Of a stretch of DNA of 64,000 nucleotides, positions 35,219-43,220 are shown in pieces. A model generated the notes under the pieces. That model made no database searches. It had not been told where the DNA came from and saw only the letters and a program-made list of their open reading frames with translations. The first letter of the stretch is position 1; every line of letters begins with the position of its first letter. A program made the translations under genes and the position numbers. The stretch spans positions 1-64,000 of the forward strand of contig JAGBBT010000056.1 in assembly GCA_017938365.1 (NCBI GenBank), in the 5' to 3' direction. This stretch comes from Treponema sp. (GTDB lineage Bacteria > Spirochaetota > Spirochaetia > Treponematales > Treponemataceae).

Positions 35219-36214
35219 TTATCCCCACAAATTTGCAGGATTAACCTGCTTACCATTTTTAAACACAGTAAAATGTAAATGTGGACCAGTACTTAATCCA
35301 GTACTTCCAACTTTACCAATTCTGCTATCTTGAGTAACTCTTTGACCTTTAACAGCTAGAATTACACTCATATGGGCATATAAAGTTTTATAACCAGAGT
35401 GATGTTTTACAATTACATAGTTTCCGTATACTTCACTAAAACCTGTAGAAGTTACAGTTCCTGGCATTGCTGAATATATATAAGTTCCTGTAGGACATGC
35501 CATATCTACGCCACTATGATAAGAACGTTTTCCTGTAAATGGACTTGAGCGCCATCCAAACGAAGAAGAAAGATACCATCTTGCACGAATAGGTTTTTTA
35601 AACAAATCACCATTAATTTCTTGTCTTGTAACCCAATCCAATTCTGCATCTGGAACAAAAATCATTGTTCCAGCCTTAAGAGCTACGGTTTTGTCAATAT
35701 TATTAACAAGAGAACATTTTTCTAAATTAACAGAATATTTTTCAGCTACTGAAGATAAATTTTCACCATCTTCTTTTACTGTATATAAAATACCAGGCAT
35801 TGAAGGAATCTTTAAATAAGTTCCAATTTGGAGAAGTCTTGATGACCTAATATTATTTACACTAATAATTGTATCTTGTGTTACACCAAATTGATCTGCA
35901 ATAATTCCTATCATATCACCTTTTCTAACGCGATATGAAAAATAAGTTAATTCAGTATCTAAAAAAGTTTCAGCGTTTAAAGTCTCTATACTTTCAGACT
36001 TTGCTAGCACGTCTTCGGTAACTATAGGTATACCAGAAGTTTCAAATCCACCTTGTCCATTTTCTAAATCAGTTTTTGAATTAACAATCAGTGCTATAAC
36101 AATTACTACGGAAAAACTTGCCATTGAAATAGAAAAATATTCCAACAATTTAAGAGGATTTGTATTTTTAAATAATTTTTCTTTTATAAATTGAAACTTC
36201 ATAGATTTTCCCAT
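35219..36214 (-). CDS. Membrane-anchored LysM / M23 peptidoglycan endopeptidase
   Basis: A 331-residue paralogue of the 11734-12861 peptidase. Membrane helix about 25-45; LysM domain (YFSYRVRKGDMIGIIADQFG, then a second, weaker repeat from YTVKEDGENLSSVAEKYSV); M23 domain with SYHSGVDMA, YAHM and GPHLHF, so all zinc ligands are kept. It should cut peptidoglycan cross-links in the periplasm. Start choice: the open frame reaches into rlmE; the ATG at 36214 has AAAGG close by and falls 7 nt after the rlmE stop, while the ATG at 36202 is the alternative. It is co-transcribed with rlmE. Confidence 0.88.
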   Translation of the reverse strand: MGKSMKFQFIKEKLFKNTNPLKLLEYFSISMASFSVVIVIALIVNSKTDLENGQGGFETSGIPIVTEDVLAKSESIETLNAETFLDTELTYFSYRVRKGDMIGIIADQFGVTQDTIISVNNIRSSRLLQIGTYLKIPSMPGILYTVKEDGENLSSVAEKYSVNLEKCSLVNNIDKTVALKAGTMIFVPDAELDWVTRQEINGDLFKKPIRARWYLSSSFGWRSSPFTGKRSYHSGVDMACPTGTYIYSAMPGTVTSTGFSEVYGNYVIVKHHSGYKTLYAHMSVILAVKGQRVTQDSRIGKVGSTGLSTGPHLHFTVFKNGKQVNPANLWG

Positions 36215-36221
36215 TATACCT

Positions 36222-36818
36222 TTATTTTTTATTAATTCCAATAAGATAAGTTTCAAATGATTCTGATCTACAGGCAACAGGTTTAAACCCTTTCGCTGTC
36301 TGAAAAATTTCTCTCATCATTTTTAACAAATTCTGTTGATCACCATTTTGAAAAATTTTCACAGCAAAATTTCCACCAGGTTTTAACATTGTTTGCGCAT
36401 AATAAATAGCCATTTTTACTAATCCTTGAGATCTTGCTGTATCTACAACTCTATTTCCTGTAGTAAGAGGTGCAGCATCACAAACAACTAAATCAAAAGG
36501 ACCTTCTTTTTTTATACTTTCTCTTATTTCATTTTCATTCAAATCACCTTGAATAAAAATTAAATTATCTGCTTTCACATCTTTAGCTAAAGGATTTAAA
36601 TCACAGGAAACAACTTTTCCTTTACCATCTAAAGAGCGTAACAAAAATGTTGTCCAACTCCCAGGAGACGCACCTAAATCAAGAACAGTAGAGTTCTTTT
36701 TTATCATCCCAAATTTTTCATCAATTTCTTTTAATTTATAAACTGATCTTGCAGGATATCCTTCAGAAAAAGCTTTTCGAGACCAATAATCTGGTTTTTC
36801 ATAACTATTTGCAGCCAT
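36222..36818 (-). CDS. rlmE: 23S rRNA 2'-O-methyltransferase RlmE (FtsJ)
   Basis: Methylates the ribose of U2552 in the 23S rRNA A-loop in Escherichia coli, a late step of large-subunit assembly. The 198-residue protein shows the K-D-K-E tetrad: Lys in WSRKAFSEGYPARSVYKL, Asp in VVCDAAPLTTG, Lys in FAVKIFQNG, Glu in SRSESFETYLIG-type segment (SESFETYL). The SAM loop is VLDLGASPGSW. The frame is open further upstream, but the ATG at 36818 fits the family start; GAAAAT lies 6 nt before it with no clear -35. It is divergent from the prenyl synthase gene. Confidence 0.92.
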   Translation of the reverse strand: MAANSYEKPDYWSRKAFSEGYPARSVYKLKEIDEKFGMIKKNSTVLDLGASPGSWTTFLLRSLDGKGKVVSCDLNPLAKDVKADNLIFIQGDLNENEIRESIKKEGPFDLVVCDAAPLTTGNRVVDTARSQGLVKMAIYYAQTMLKPGGNFAVKIFQNGDQQNLLKMMREIFQTAKGFKPVACRSESFETYLIGINKK

Positions 36819-36861
36819 GAATTTATTTTCGGCTAATTTACATAGTTTTTTTATATAAAGT

Positions 36862-36890
36862 TTTACATTAATAGTACTTTTGTTTATAAT
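36862..36890 (+). promoter_or_regulatory. Prenyl synthase promoter, near-leaderless
   Basis: TTTACA (36862-36867), a 17-base spacer, perfect TATAAT (36885-36890), then 7 nt to the ATG at 36898. The transcript should start at or within a base of the start codon. No ribosome site is present. Confidence 0.65.
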
Positions 36891-36897
36891 TACACCG

Positions 36898-37956
36898 ATG
36901 AATAATGAATTTAATTTAAGATTAAACAAAATTGAAGAAATTTTAAAAGCTTATCTCCCACAGACCACAAATTCTGATTGGCAAAATTTGACTTTTGGTG
37001 ATTTAGACTCATGTATAAATGATAGTCACATATCAATGTTATCAAATCCATGTAATCACATAATCTCTTTAGGTGGAAAACGATGGAGACCTTTACTTCT
37101 TGTACTAACAGCAGAAATGACTTCTCAGTCAAAAAAGAACAATATCAATATTGATAATGCATATAATTTAACTCCACTAGTTGAATTTGCACACACAGCA
37201 AGTCTTATCCATGATGACATAGAAGACTGTGCTGATACACGAAGAGGTGAACCTTGTATTCACATTACATACGGAACAGATGTTGCAATTAATGCAGCTA
37301 CTTGGCTTTATTTTCAAGGAACAACTTGTATTGAAAAGTTAAATATTACTGCTGAAGAAAAAATTCAGTTGTATAAGTTATTTTTAACAGAATTAAGACT
37401 TTTACACTTAGGTCAAGCGATGGATATTAAATGGCATAGAAATCCAAGTTTAATTCCATCAACAGAAGAGTATATGGCAATGGTTCGAAATAAAACAGGA
37501 ACTCTAGCAAGACTCGCTGTTAAACTTGGAATTTTAGCTGGAGGAGGAACTAATCAAGAATCCTTAGAAGCAGGTCTAATTGCCCAAGACATAGGTGTTG
37601 GATTTCAAATTATTGATGATGTAATTAATCTTACTTCTGGTAATCCAGGAAAAAAAAGAGGCGATGATATCGTAGAAGGAAAAAAATCTTTACCAGTTTT
37701 ACTTCATCTTAAAAAAAATCCTAATGATATCAGTATTCTTTCAGATTTGTTTAATCAAGCTAAAAACGAAGGAATCGAATCATCTGCCGTAGAAAAAGCA
37801 ATTGATTTACTTACAAACAGTGGTTCAATTGAAGATGCTCGCCTATTAGGAAATCAATTAATTGCTTCTAAAACAAAGGAACTAATTAATATTTTTAATA
37901 CAAAAACTGAAGCACAAATTTTAATTGAAAATCTTTTTAACAAATTACAGAAATAA
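36898..37956 (+). CDS. Polyprenyl (isoprenoid) diphosphate synthase
   Basis: Condenses isopentenyl diphosphate with an allylic diphosphate to make the isoprenoid chains of lipid carriers or quinones. The 352-residue trans-prenyl synthase has the first Asp-rich motif LIHDDIEDCADTRRG and the second region GFQIIDDVINL, in which the last Asp of DDxxD is Asn. GGKRWRPLLL near the N-terminus is the substrate-binding GGKxxRP motif. Chain length cannot be predicted safely. The ATG at 36898 is chosen for its promoter. It heads a plus-strand run with the TPR and RseC-like genes. Confidence 0.9.
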   Translation: MNNEFNLRLNKIEEILKAYLPQTTNSDWQNLTFGDLDSCINDSHISMLSNPCNHIISLGGKRWRPLLLVLTAEMTSQSKKNNINIDNAYNLTPLVEFAHTASLIHDDIEDCADTRRGEPCIHITYGTDVAINAATWLYFQGTTCIEKLNITAEEKIQLYKLFLTELRLLHLGQAMDIKWHRNPSLIPSTEEYMAMVRNKTGTLARLAVKLGILAGGGTNQESLEAGLIAQDIGVGFQIIDDVINLTSGNPGKKRGDDIVEGKKSLPVLLHLKKNPNDISILSDLFNQAKNEGIESSAVEKAIDLLTNSGSIEDARLLGNQLIASKTKELINIFNTKTEAQILIENLFNKLQK

Positions 37957-37971
37957 ATTATAGGATATACA

Positions 37972-38508
37972 ATGACAGAATCAGCATCATTATTAAATAG
38001 ACAAGCAATTGAATTAGCCTCAAAAGGTGAATATAAGGAAGCTATTGCATGTTTTAAAAGAGCCTTATGTATGGAAAAATTCAATTATCTTTTGTGGTTT
38101 AATTTAGGAGTTACATATAGAGACGCTGGAGATTTAATACAGGCAAAAGAAGCTTTAGAAAAAGCCTATTCAATAGAACAAGAAGATGATGAAGTTATAG
38201 AAACCCTTGCATTAATCAGTTTCAATCTAGGAGATAAAGAAGAAGCTCTTGAATACTGTGCAGAAGGATTATCATTAAATGAAAGAAATGCCCATCTCTG
38301 GAATACATTAGGTGTCATTTACTTTAATGATGAAAAATATGATAAGGCGTGCGAAGCATTTGAAAATGCAATAACAATAAATCCGTATTATTATGATGCA
38401 CTTTTTAACCTTAGAGATACTTACGAAGAAACTGGGAACCAAATTGGTTATTACGAATGTGCAAAACAAATGAAATATATAAAAGAGCAGAATAATCAAA
38501 ATGCATAA
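37972..38508 (+). CDS. Tetratricopeptide-repeat protein
   Basis: A 178-residue soluble protein with about four TPR units: LASKGEYKEAIACFKRAL, LGVTYRDAGDLIQAKEALEK, ISFNLGDKEEALEYCAEGL, and LGVIYFNDEKYDKACEAFEN. Such repeats form a superhelix that binds other proteins, so this is probably an adaptor. AGGA lies before the ATG. It follows the prenyl synthase by 15 nt and overlaps the RseC-like gene by 8 nt, so the three are likely one operon. The partner is unknown. Confidence 0.85.
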   Translation: MTESASLLNRQAIELASKGEYKEAIACFKRALCMEKFNYLLWFNLGVTYRDAGDLIQAKEALEKAYSIEQEDDEVIETLALISFNLGDKEEALEYCAEGLSLNERNAHLWNTLGVIYFNDEKYDKACEAFENAITINPYYYDALFNLRDTYEETGNQIGYYECAKQMKYIKEQNNQNA

Positions 38509-38911
38509 TATAGCAAAAGTTCAAAAGATTGAAGGTAAAAAAATAAAAGTAGTAACTCTACTTTCTCTCTCATGTATTAGTTGTCAAGCAAAATGCAACA
38601 AACACGGTAAAATTTTTTATGTTTTAAATAATAAAAATTTCCCCATAACAGAAGGAACCTTAATAAAAATCGATTATCCCAAAGGTATGAAAATCTTACA
38701 AGGATTATTAGCATTTCTAATTCCAATAATCTTAACACTATTTGCTGTAATATTTTCACAAAACTTCCTTACCAGAACTAATACACCCATTACAGATTCA
38801 ATAAAATTCACAATAGCTCTATCAGTTTTGTTAATATCACAAATAACAATTTTCATTCTTAGCAGAACAGATTTTCATCTTAGTAAACCCGAAATTATTG
38901 GTTTACTTTAA
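38501..38911 (+). CDS. RseC/MucC-family membrane protein
   Basis: A 136-residue protein matching the RseC/MucC (SoxR-reducing) layout: an N-terminal beta domain (AKVQKIEGKKIKVVTLL), a Cys cluster (CISCQAKCNKHG) typical of the family, then two membrane helices at about 65-85 and 98-115. Family members influence sigma-E or SoxR signalling, often near electron-transfer complexes of the Rnf type; neither is present in the window. The Cys cluster may bind metal or sense redox state. It overlaps the TPR gene by 8 nt and is convergent with cheB, overlapping it by 4 nt. Confidence 0.75.
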   Translation: MHNIAKVQKIEGKKIKVVTLLSLSCISCQAKCNKHGKIFYVLNNKNFPITEGTLIKIDYPKGMKILQGLLAFLIPIILTLFAVIFSQNFLTRTNTPITDSIKFTIALSVLLISQITIFILSRTDFHLSKPEIIGLL

Positions 38912-40128
38912 GACAAATGTTCCCTTGCCAAAGCACTTATTTCATCCGCCATATCATCTAAAGAAACTTGCTTTTGAACAGCACCTAACTCATAAGCAAC
39001 CTTAGGCATTCCATAAACAATAGAAGACTTTTCATCCTGACCTAATGTCCATGCACCTTGTTTTCGCATTTCAGCTAATTCAACAGCACCGTCCTTTCCC
39101 ATACCTGTCATAATAACTCCCAAGGCACAGTTACCGTATATTTTAGCAACAGATTCAAAAAGAACATCAGCAGAAGGCCTATGTCCATTACGCTGTGGCT
39201 CTTGAGATAATCTAATTACACTTCCAAAATTTTGTCGTTCAACAACAATATGATAATTTCCTGGAGCAATATAAACATGACCATTTTCAATTCTGTCACC
39301 ATCTTCTGCTTCTTTTACTTCTAAAGCACAAATTTTATTAAGAGAATTTGCAAATTCCTTTGTAAAACCAGCAGGCATATGCTGAACAACTAATATAGGT
39401 TGTTTTAAATGTGGATCAATCTTTTTAAAAACATCTCTTAAGGCATTAGGACCACCAGTAGAAATCCCAATAGCAATAACTTCAATTTTTCCACCAGCTC
39501 TTATAGGAGTTATTACAGCAGGCTCTTTATATTTAGGAGTAAAATCATAATGAATAGCAGAAATATCTGTCTTTACAGGAACTTCCGTAACATTTTCTTT
39601 AGAAACTGCAGAAGCTGCTTTTGTATCATCAAATGCTTTATGAAGTTTTCGTTCTACAGCCTTTTCAGAAGCTAATCGTGTATAAAAATCATCTCTATAC
39701 ACAAGTTTGTTCTTTTTACGAGCATATGCTCCACCATATGAAGCAACTAACTCAACTAACTTATCAGCCACAGAATTAATATCTGTAGAAATTGAACCGT
39801 TTGGCTTTGTTATAAAATCACTTGCACCTAATTCAAGAGCTTCAATAGTAACAGCAGCACCTTTTTCTGCAATAGAAGAAAGAATAATAACAGGAATCGG
39901 TATCTTATTCTGTTTCTTATATCTTAAAAACTCAATACCAGTCATAACAGGCATTTCTATATCTAACACAATAACATCTGGTTCTACAACTGAAAGCTTA
40001 TCAATTAAAATCTTTCCATTCATAGCTTTGTCGATAACTTTCATTCCTGGTGCATTGTCAATTACTTTAGAAATTACATTACGCATCAATGCGGAATCAT
40101 CACATACTAAAACCGATATATCATCCAT
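38908..40128 (-). CDS. cheB: Chemotaxis methylesterase CheB
   Basis: Removes methyl groups from chemoreceptors when phosphorylated by CheA, giving adaptation. The 406-residue protein has a receiver domain (phospho-acceptor Asp56 in VLDIEMP, acidic pair CDDS), a linker of about 60 residues, and a methylesterase domain with the catalytic Ser in GISTGGP, His in VVQHMPAGFT, and Asp in MTGMGKDGA. The frame opens with a TTG at 40146, but the ATG at 40128 matches the receiver start. It lies 24 nt after cheR in one operon. No cheA, cheW or cheY is in the window. Confidence 0.93.
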   Translation of the reverse strand: MDDISVLVCDDSALMRNVISKVIDNAPGMKVIDKAMNGKILIDKLSVVEPDVIVLDIEMPVMTGIEFLRYKKQNKIPIPVIILSSIAEKGAAVTIEALELGASDFITKPNGSISTDINSVADKLVELVASYGGAYARKKNKLVYRDDFYTRLASEKAVERKLHKAFDDTKAASAVSKENVTEVPVKTDISAIHYDFTPKYKEPAVITPIRAGGKIEVIAIGISTGGPNALRDVFKKIDPHLKQPILVVQHMPAGFTKEFANSLNKICALEVKEAEDGDRIENGHVYIAPGNYHIVVERQNFGSVIRLSQEPQRNGHRPSADVLFESVAKIYGNCALGVIMTGMGKDGAVELAEMRKQGAWTLGQDEKSSIVYGMPKVAYELGAVQKQVSLDDMADEISALAREHLS

Positions 40129-40152
40129 AAAAACAAAATACTCCAAACACTA

Positions 40153-40968
40153 CTAAATATTTTTTTGATACAAACAAGCCCATTCTGTTTTTAAAAATTC
40201 GAACTTTGTATCCATACCAAAAAGTGACTCAGAATGACCAATAAACAAATAAGACTTCTGTCCCATCGAATCCCAGAATCTATCTATACAAGCTTTTTGT
40301 GCAACTTCATCAAAATAAATCAAAACATTACGACAAAAAACGATATCAAGATTTCGAATTCCAGAATCATTACTAAGATTGTGATAGTCAAATTTTATAG
40401 TTGACATTAATTCAGAATTAACTTGATATCCTTTTTCATTTTTTGTAAAAAATCTATCAAGATATTTTTGAGGTATTCCCTGAATTCTTGATTCTGGATA
40501 AAAACCTTGCTGTCCAACCATTAAAGATTTTAATGAAATATCTGAAGCGACAATCTGAAATTTATACTGTGGTGGTAAAATATCTTTTAGAATCATCGCT
40601 ATTGTATAAGGTTCTTCTCCGGTAGAACATCCAGCACTCCAAATTTTGATAGTAGTATCACCTTTTTTCTTTTTTTCTTCGATTACCTTAGGAATAACAT
40701 AATTTACCAAAGCGTCAAAATGAGGTTGATTACGGAAAAATCTTGTTAAATTCGTTGTAACAGAATCTAACATAATTCGCATCTCACCTTCATCTCTCAT
40801 AACTAAATCATAATAATCCTTAACAGTCGCTAAGTTTTTTTCACGAAGTTTCTCTTTTAATCTACTATCAAGAATAGAACGATTAGTAGCCGAAAAAGTT
40901 ATTCCACTTTTATCATAAATAACCTTTCTAAACATATCAAATTCTGCATCTGTAAGTAATTCAACCAT
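40153..40968 (-). CDS. cheR: Chemoreceptor methyltransferase CheR
   Basis: Transfers methyl groups from S-adenosylmethionine to chemoreceptor glutamates, opposing CheB. The 271-residue protein has the helical N-domain (TDAEFDMFRKVIYDKSGI), the hinge (VTTNLTRFFRNQPHF), the SAM loop IKIWSAGCSTGEEPYTIAM, and DIVFCRNVLIYFD, all standard. It lacks a C-terminal tether. Its promoter is near-leaderless. It precedes cheB in the same operon, so adaptation enzymes are made together. Confidence 0.95.
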   Translation of the reverse strand: MVELLTDAEFDMFRKVIYDKSGITFSATNRSILDSRLKEKLREKNLATVKDYYDLVMRDEGEMRIMLDSVTTNLTRFFRNQPHFDALVNYVIPKVIEEKKKKGDTTIKIWSAGCSTGEEPYTIAMILKDILPPQYKFQIVASDISLKSLMVGQQGFYPESRIQGIPQKYLDRFFTKNEKGYQVNSELMSTIKFDYHNLSNDSGIRNLDIVFCRNVLIYFDEVAQKACIDRFWDSMGQKSYLFIGHSESLFGMDTKFEFLKTEWACLYQKNI

Positions 40969-40975
40969 ACTTACT

Positions 40976-41004
40976 ATTATATAACCAAATATTGGAAATG
41001 TAAA
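40976..41004 (-). promoter_or_regulatory. cheRB promoter, near-leaderless
   Basis: On the minus strand: TTTACA (40999-41004), a 17-base spacer, TATAAT (40976-40981), then 7 nt to the cheR ATG at 40968. Box sequences and spacing are identical to the prenyl synthase promoter. No ribosome site is visible. This is a housekeeping-type promoter, not a flagellar sigma-28 one. Confidence 0.65.
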
Positions 41005-41044
41005 TTTAAATTAAAAATTAGCTATAACAAAGAAAAAAGGTTCG

Positions 41045-41073
41045 TTGACAAAACAAATATATAATGGGAAAAT
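41045..41073 (+). promoter_or_regulatory. lptCAB promoter, near-leaderless
   Basis: Perfect TTGACA (41045-41050), a 17-base spacer, GAAAAT (41068-41073), then 7 nt to the ATG at 41081. A TATAAT at 41060-41065 lies too close to that -35 to pair with it. Confidence 0.5.
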
Positions 41074-41080
41074 TGCGTAG

Positions 41081-41665
41081 ATGTTAACAAACCTACTTAA
41101 AAGTTTAATAATTTTATTATTTGCATATAATTTTTTTAGTTGTTCGCTAAATTACGGAACTGAAAAAACATCAGAAGAAACAGTTCCTGAGTTTAGTTTT
41201 TTAAATTCGAATTACAACAAATATGAAGAAAATAAATTATCTATCGAAATGAAAGCAAAAAAAATGGAACAATATAAAACAAATGGTGATACATATGCTG
41301 AAAGTGTAGTTTTTAAAACATATAACGACGATGGCACCGTTGATACAGAAGGTTCTTGTAATTTGCTTTCTTCTAATACTAAAACAAAAAAATACAGCCT
41401 TTTTGATAACATCGAAATTAATATTTATGATCAAGAAATGATACTTTTTGCCACTTCACTGTATTTTAATGGAACCACAGAACAATTAACAAGTTCTCAA
41501 ACAGAAAATGTTTTAATAAAAAAGAAAGACACTGAAATAGAAGGAATTGGTTTTTCTGCAAGTGGTGTTAGTAAAAAATATGCTTATGCTTCTAATATAA
41601 AAGGAAAAATTATTTCCGAAGAAACAGACGAAAATAAAACCCCTCAAACTATGGATGTAAATTAA
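41081..41665 (+). CDS. lptC: LptC-like lipoprotein
   Basis: A 194-residue protein with an N-terminal signal/anchor ending in lipobox FFSC (Cys21), so it is probably a lipoprotein, whereas classical LptC is held by a membrane helix. The mature part has the beta-jellyroll pattern of the LptA/LptC family (for example KLSIEMKAKKMEQY and ATSLYFNGTTEQLTS). Assignment rests on size, fold pattern and position: first gene of a run with an LptA-like and an LptB protein. In other bacteria LptC receives lipopolysaccharide from the inner membrane and passes it to LptA. Confidence 0.7.
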   Translation: MLTNLLKSLIILLFAYNFFSCSLNYGTEKTSEETVPEFSFLNSNYNKYEENKLSIEMKAKKMEQYKTNGDTYAESVVFKTYNDDGTVDTEGSCNLLSSNTKTKKYSLFDNIEINIYDQEMILFATSLYFNGTTEQLTSSQTENVLIKKKDTEIEGIGFSASGVSKKYAYASNIKGKIISEETDENKTPQTMDVN

Positions 41666-42393
41666 TGAAAAAACAAAATTTGCTAAAAATAATATTTTTT
41701 TCATCCCTGATTTATATTAATTCCGAAGAAATTGAATTTAGTTCTGATTATATGACAGGCACTTCAAAAGAAAGTAATAGTACTACAACTTTAATAGGAA
41801 ATGCATTTGTAAAAACAGAAACAATGGAAATAAAAGCAGATTCAATTGAACTTTCAGGAGATAACTTTAGATACATAACAGCCACAGGTAATGTATCTGG
41901 AAAAAATACTGAAAACCAAATGGATTTTACTTGTGGAAAAATGAAATATGATAGAACTTCAAAAATTGCAAATTTAGAAGATTCTGTTCATTTAATTGAT
42001 TTAGAAAATGATGTAGATGCTAAAGCACAACTGATAGAATACAATCAAAATACCGACATTGCAATCATGCAAATTGAAGTATCATTGCAACAAAAAGATA
42101 ATAATTGTACAGCAGCCTACGCCATATACAGAAAAAAAACACAACTATTAGAAATGAACGGTAATCCCAAAATTATTCAAGGGAAAGACACTTTTAGAGC
42201 ACAGGAAATTTCATTAAATTTAGATACTCAAGAAATAACTTTAGACGGAAGAGTTAGAGGAACTGTTACTGATTCAAAAGAAACAAAAAAAGAACCAGAA
42301 ATTCCTGATACAAATAATCAAAATAATCTCCAAAATACAGAGCCTAATGATAAAACTACAATAACCAACACAGTAGGAAATAAAGATGAATAA
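41665..42393 (+). CDS. lptA: LptA/OstA-like periplasmic bridge protein
   Basis: A 242-residue protein with a signal peptide (cleavage near INSE, about residue 20) and an OstA/LptA domain: [52 protein letters not shown], then [17 protein letters not shown], with the repeated short strands of this fold. The C-terminal 40 residues are Asn/Thr-rich and disordered. It would form the periplasmic bridge for a glycolipid. It starts on the TAATG of lptC (1-nt overlap) and overlaps lptB by 8 nt. Confidence 0.78.
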   Translation: MKKQNLLKIIFFSSLIYINSEEIEFSSDYMTGTSKESNSTTTLIGNAFVKTETMEIKADSIELSGDNFRYITATGNVSGKNTENQMDFTCGKMKYDRTSKIANLEDSVHLIDLENDVDAKAQLIEYNQNTDIAIMQIEVSLQQKDNNCTAAYAIYRKKTQLLEMNGNPKIIQGKDTFRAQEISLNLDTQEITLDGRVRGTVTDSKETKKEPEIPDTNNQNNLQNTEPNDKTTITNTVGNKDE

Positions 42394-43159
42394 TGAAATA
42401 ACTATCTCCACAGATTCAACAGAAAATATCAATATACATAAACTCAGGGCAAATTCCCTTTATAAATCCTTTGGCAAAAAAAAAGTTGTACAAGGTGTAG
42501 ATTTTGAAATGACCACAGGAGAAGTACTAGGGTTATTAGGTCCAAATGGAGCCGGAAAAACAACTACATTTTATATGATTGTTGGATTTCATAAACCAAC
42601 AGCAGGAGAAATTTTTTTAGACAATCAGAGAATTACTGGACTTCCAATGTATAAAAGAGCAAGACTAGGAATTTCATATTTGCCACAAGAACCTAGTGTA
42701 TTTAGAAAACTAACTGTAGAAGAAAATATATGGTCTATATTAGAAACTAGAACAGATTTAACACATAATGAGAAAAAAAATAGACTTGAAGAACTTATTG
42801 ACGAATTTTCAATAGGAAGAATTAGAAAACAACAAGCATTTACCCTAAGTGGAGGAGAACGAAGAAGAACAGAAATTGCACGTTCTTTAGCTATTGAACC
42901 TAAATTTCTATTATTAGATGAACCATTTGCAGGTATAGATCCTATTGCTGTTGCAGATATTAAATCAATGATAAAATTGCTAGCAAAACGCGGAATTGGT
43001 GTACTCATAACAGATCATAATGTCCGAGATACATTAGAAATTACTGACAGGGCAATTATTATTAGTACAGGACAAATACTTGTTCAAGGACAGAAAAAAG
43101 ATATTATTGACAGCCCGTTAGCTAGAGAAATATATCTTGGTGAACATTTTCATATGTAA
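42386..43159 (+). CDS. lptB: LptB, ABC ATPase for outer-membrane glycolipid export
   Basis: A 257-residue ABC ATPase that powers extraction of lipopolysaccharide or a similar glycolipid from the inner membrane. Walker A is GPNGAGKTT, signature [15 protein letters not shown], Walker [14 protein letters not shown], and switch His in [11 protein letters not shown]. The segment [20 protein letters not shown] is highly characteristic of LptB. About 17 extra N-terminal residues precede the usual start. The permeases LptF/LptG and the barrel LptD are not in the window. A bidirectional terminator follows. Confidence 0.9.
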   Translation: MNNEITISTDSTENINIHKLRANSLYKSFGKKKVVQGVDFEMTTGEVLGLLGPNGAGKTTTFYMIVGFHKPTAGEIFLDNQRITGLPMYKRARLGISYLPQEPSVFRKLTVEENIWSILETRTDLTHNEKKNRLEELIDEFSIGRIRKQQAFTLSGGERRRTEIARSLAIEPKFLLLDEPFAGIDPIAVADIKSMIKLLAKRGIGVLITDHNVRDTLEITDRAIIISTGQILVQGQKKDIIDSPLAREIYLGEHFHM

Positions 43160-43180
43160 TAAAAAAATATTTTTTCACAA

Positions 43181-43212
43181 AAAAAGAGTATTTCTTACGA
43201 AATACTCTTTTT
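43181..43212. terminator. Bidirectional terminator between lptB and rny
   Basis: A 14-bp perfect stem (AAAAAGAGTATTTC, 43181-43194, with 43199-43212) and a 4-nt loop, ending in T on both strands. It separates two convergent genes. Confidence 0.92.
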
Positions 43213-43220
43213 ATAACTAT

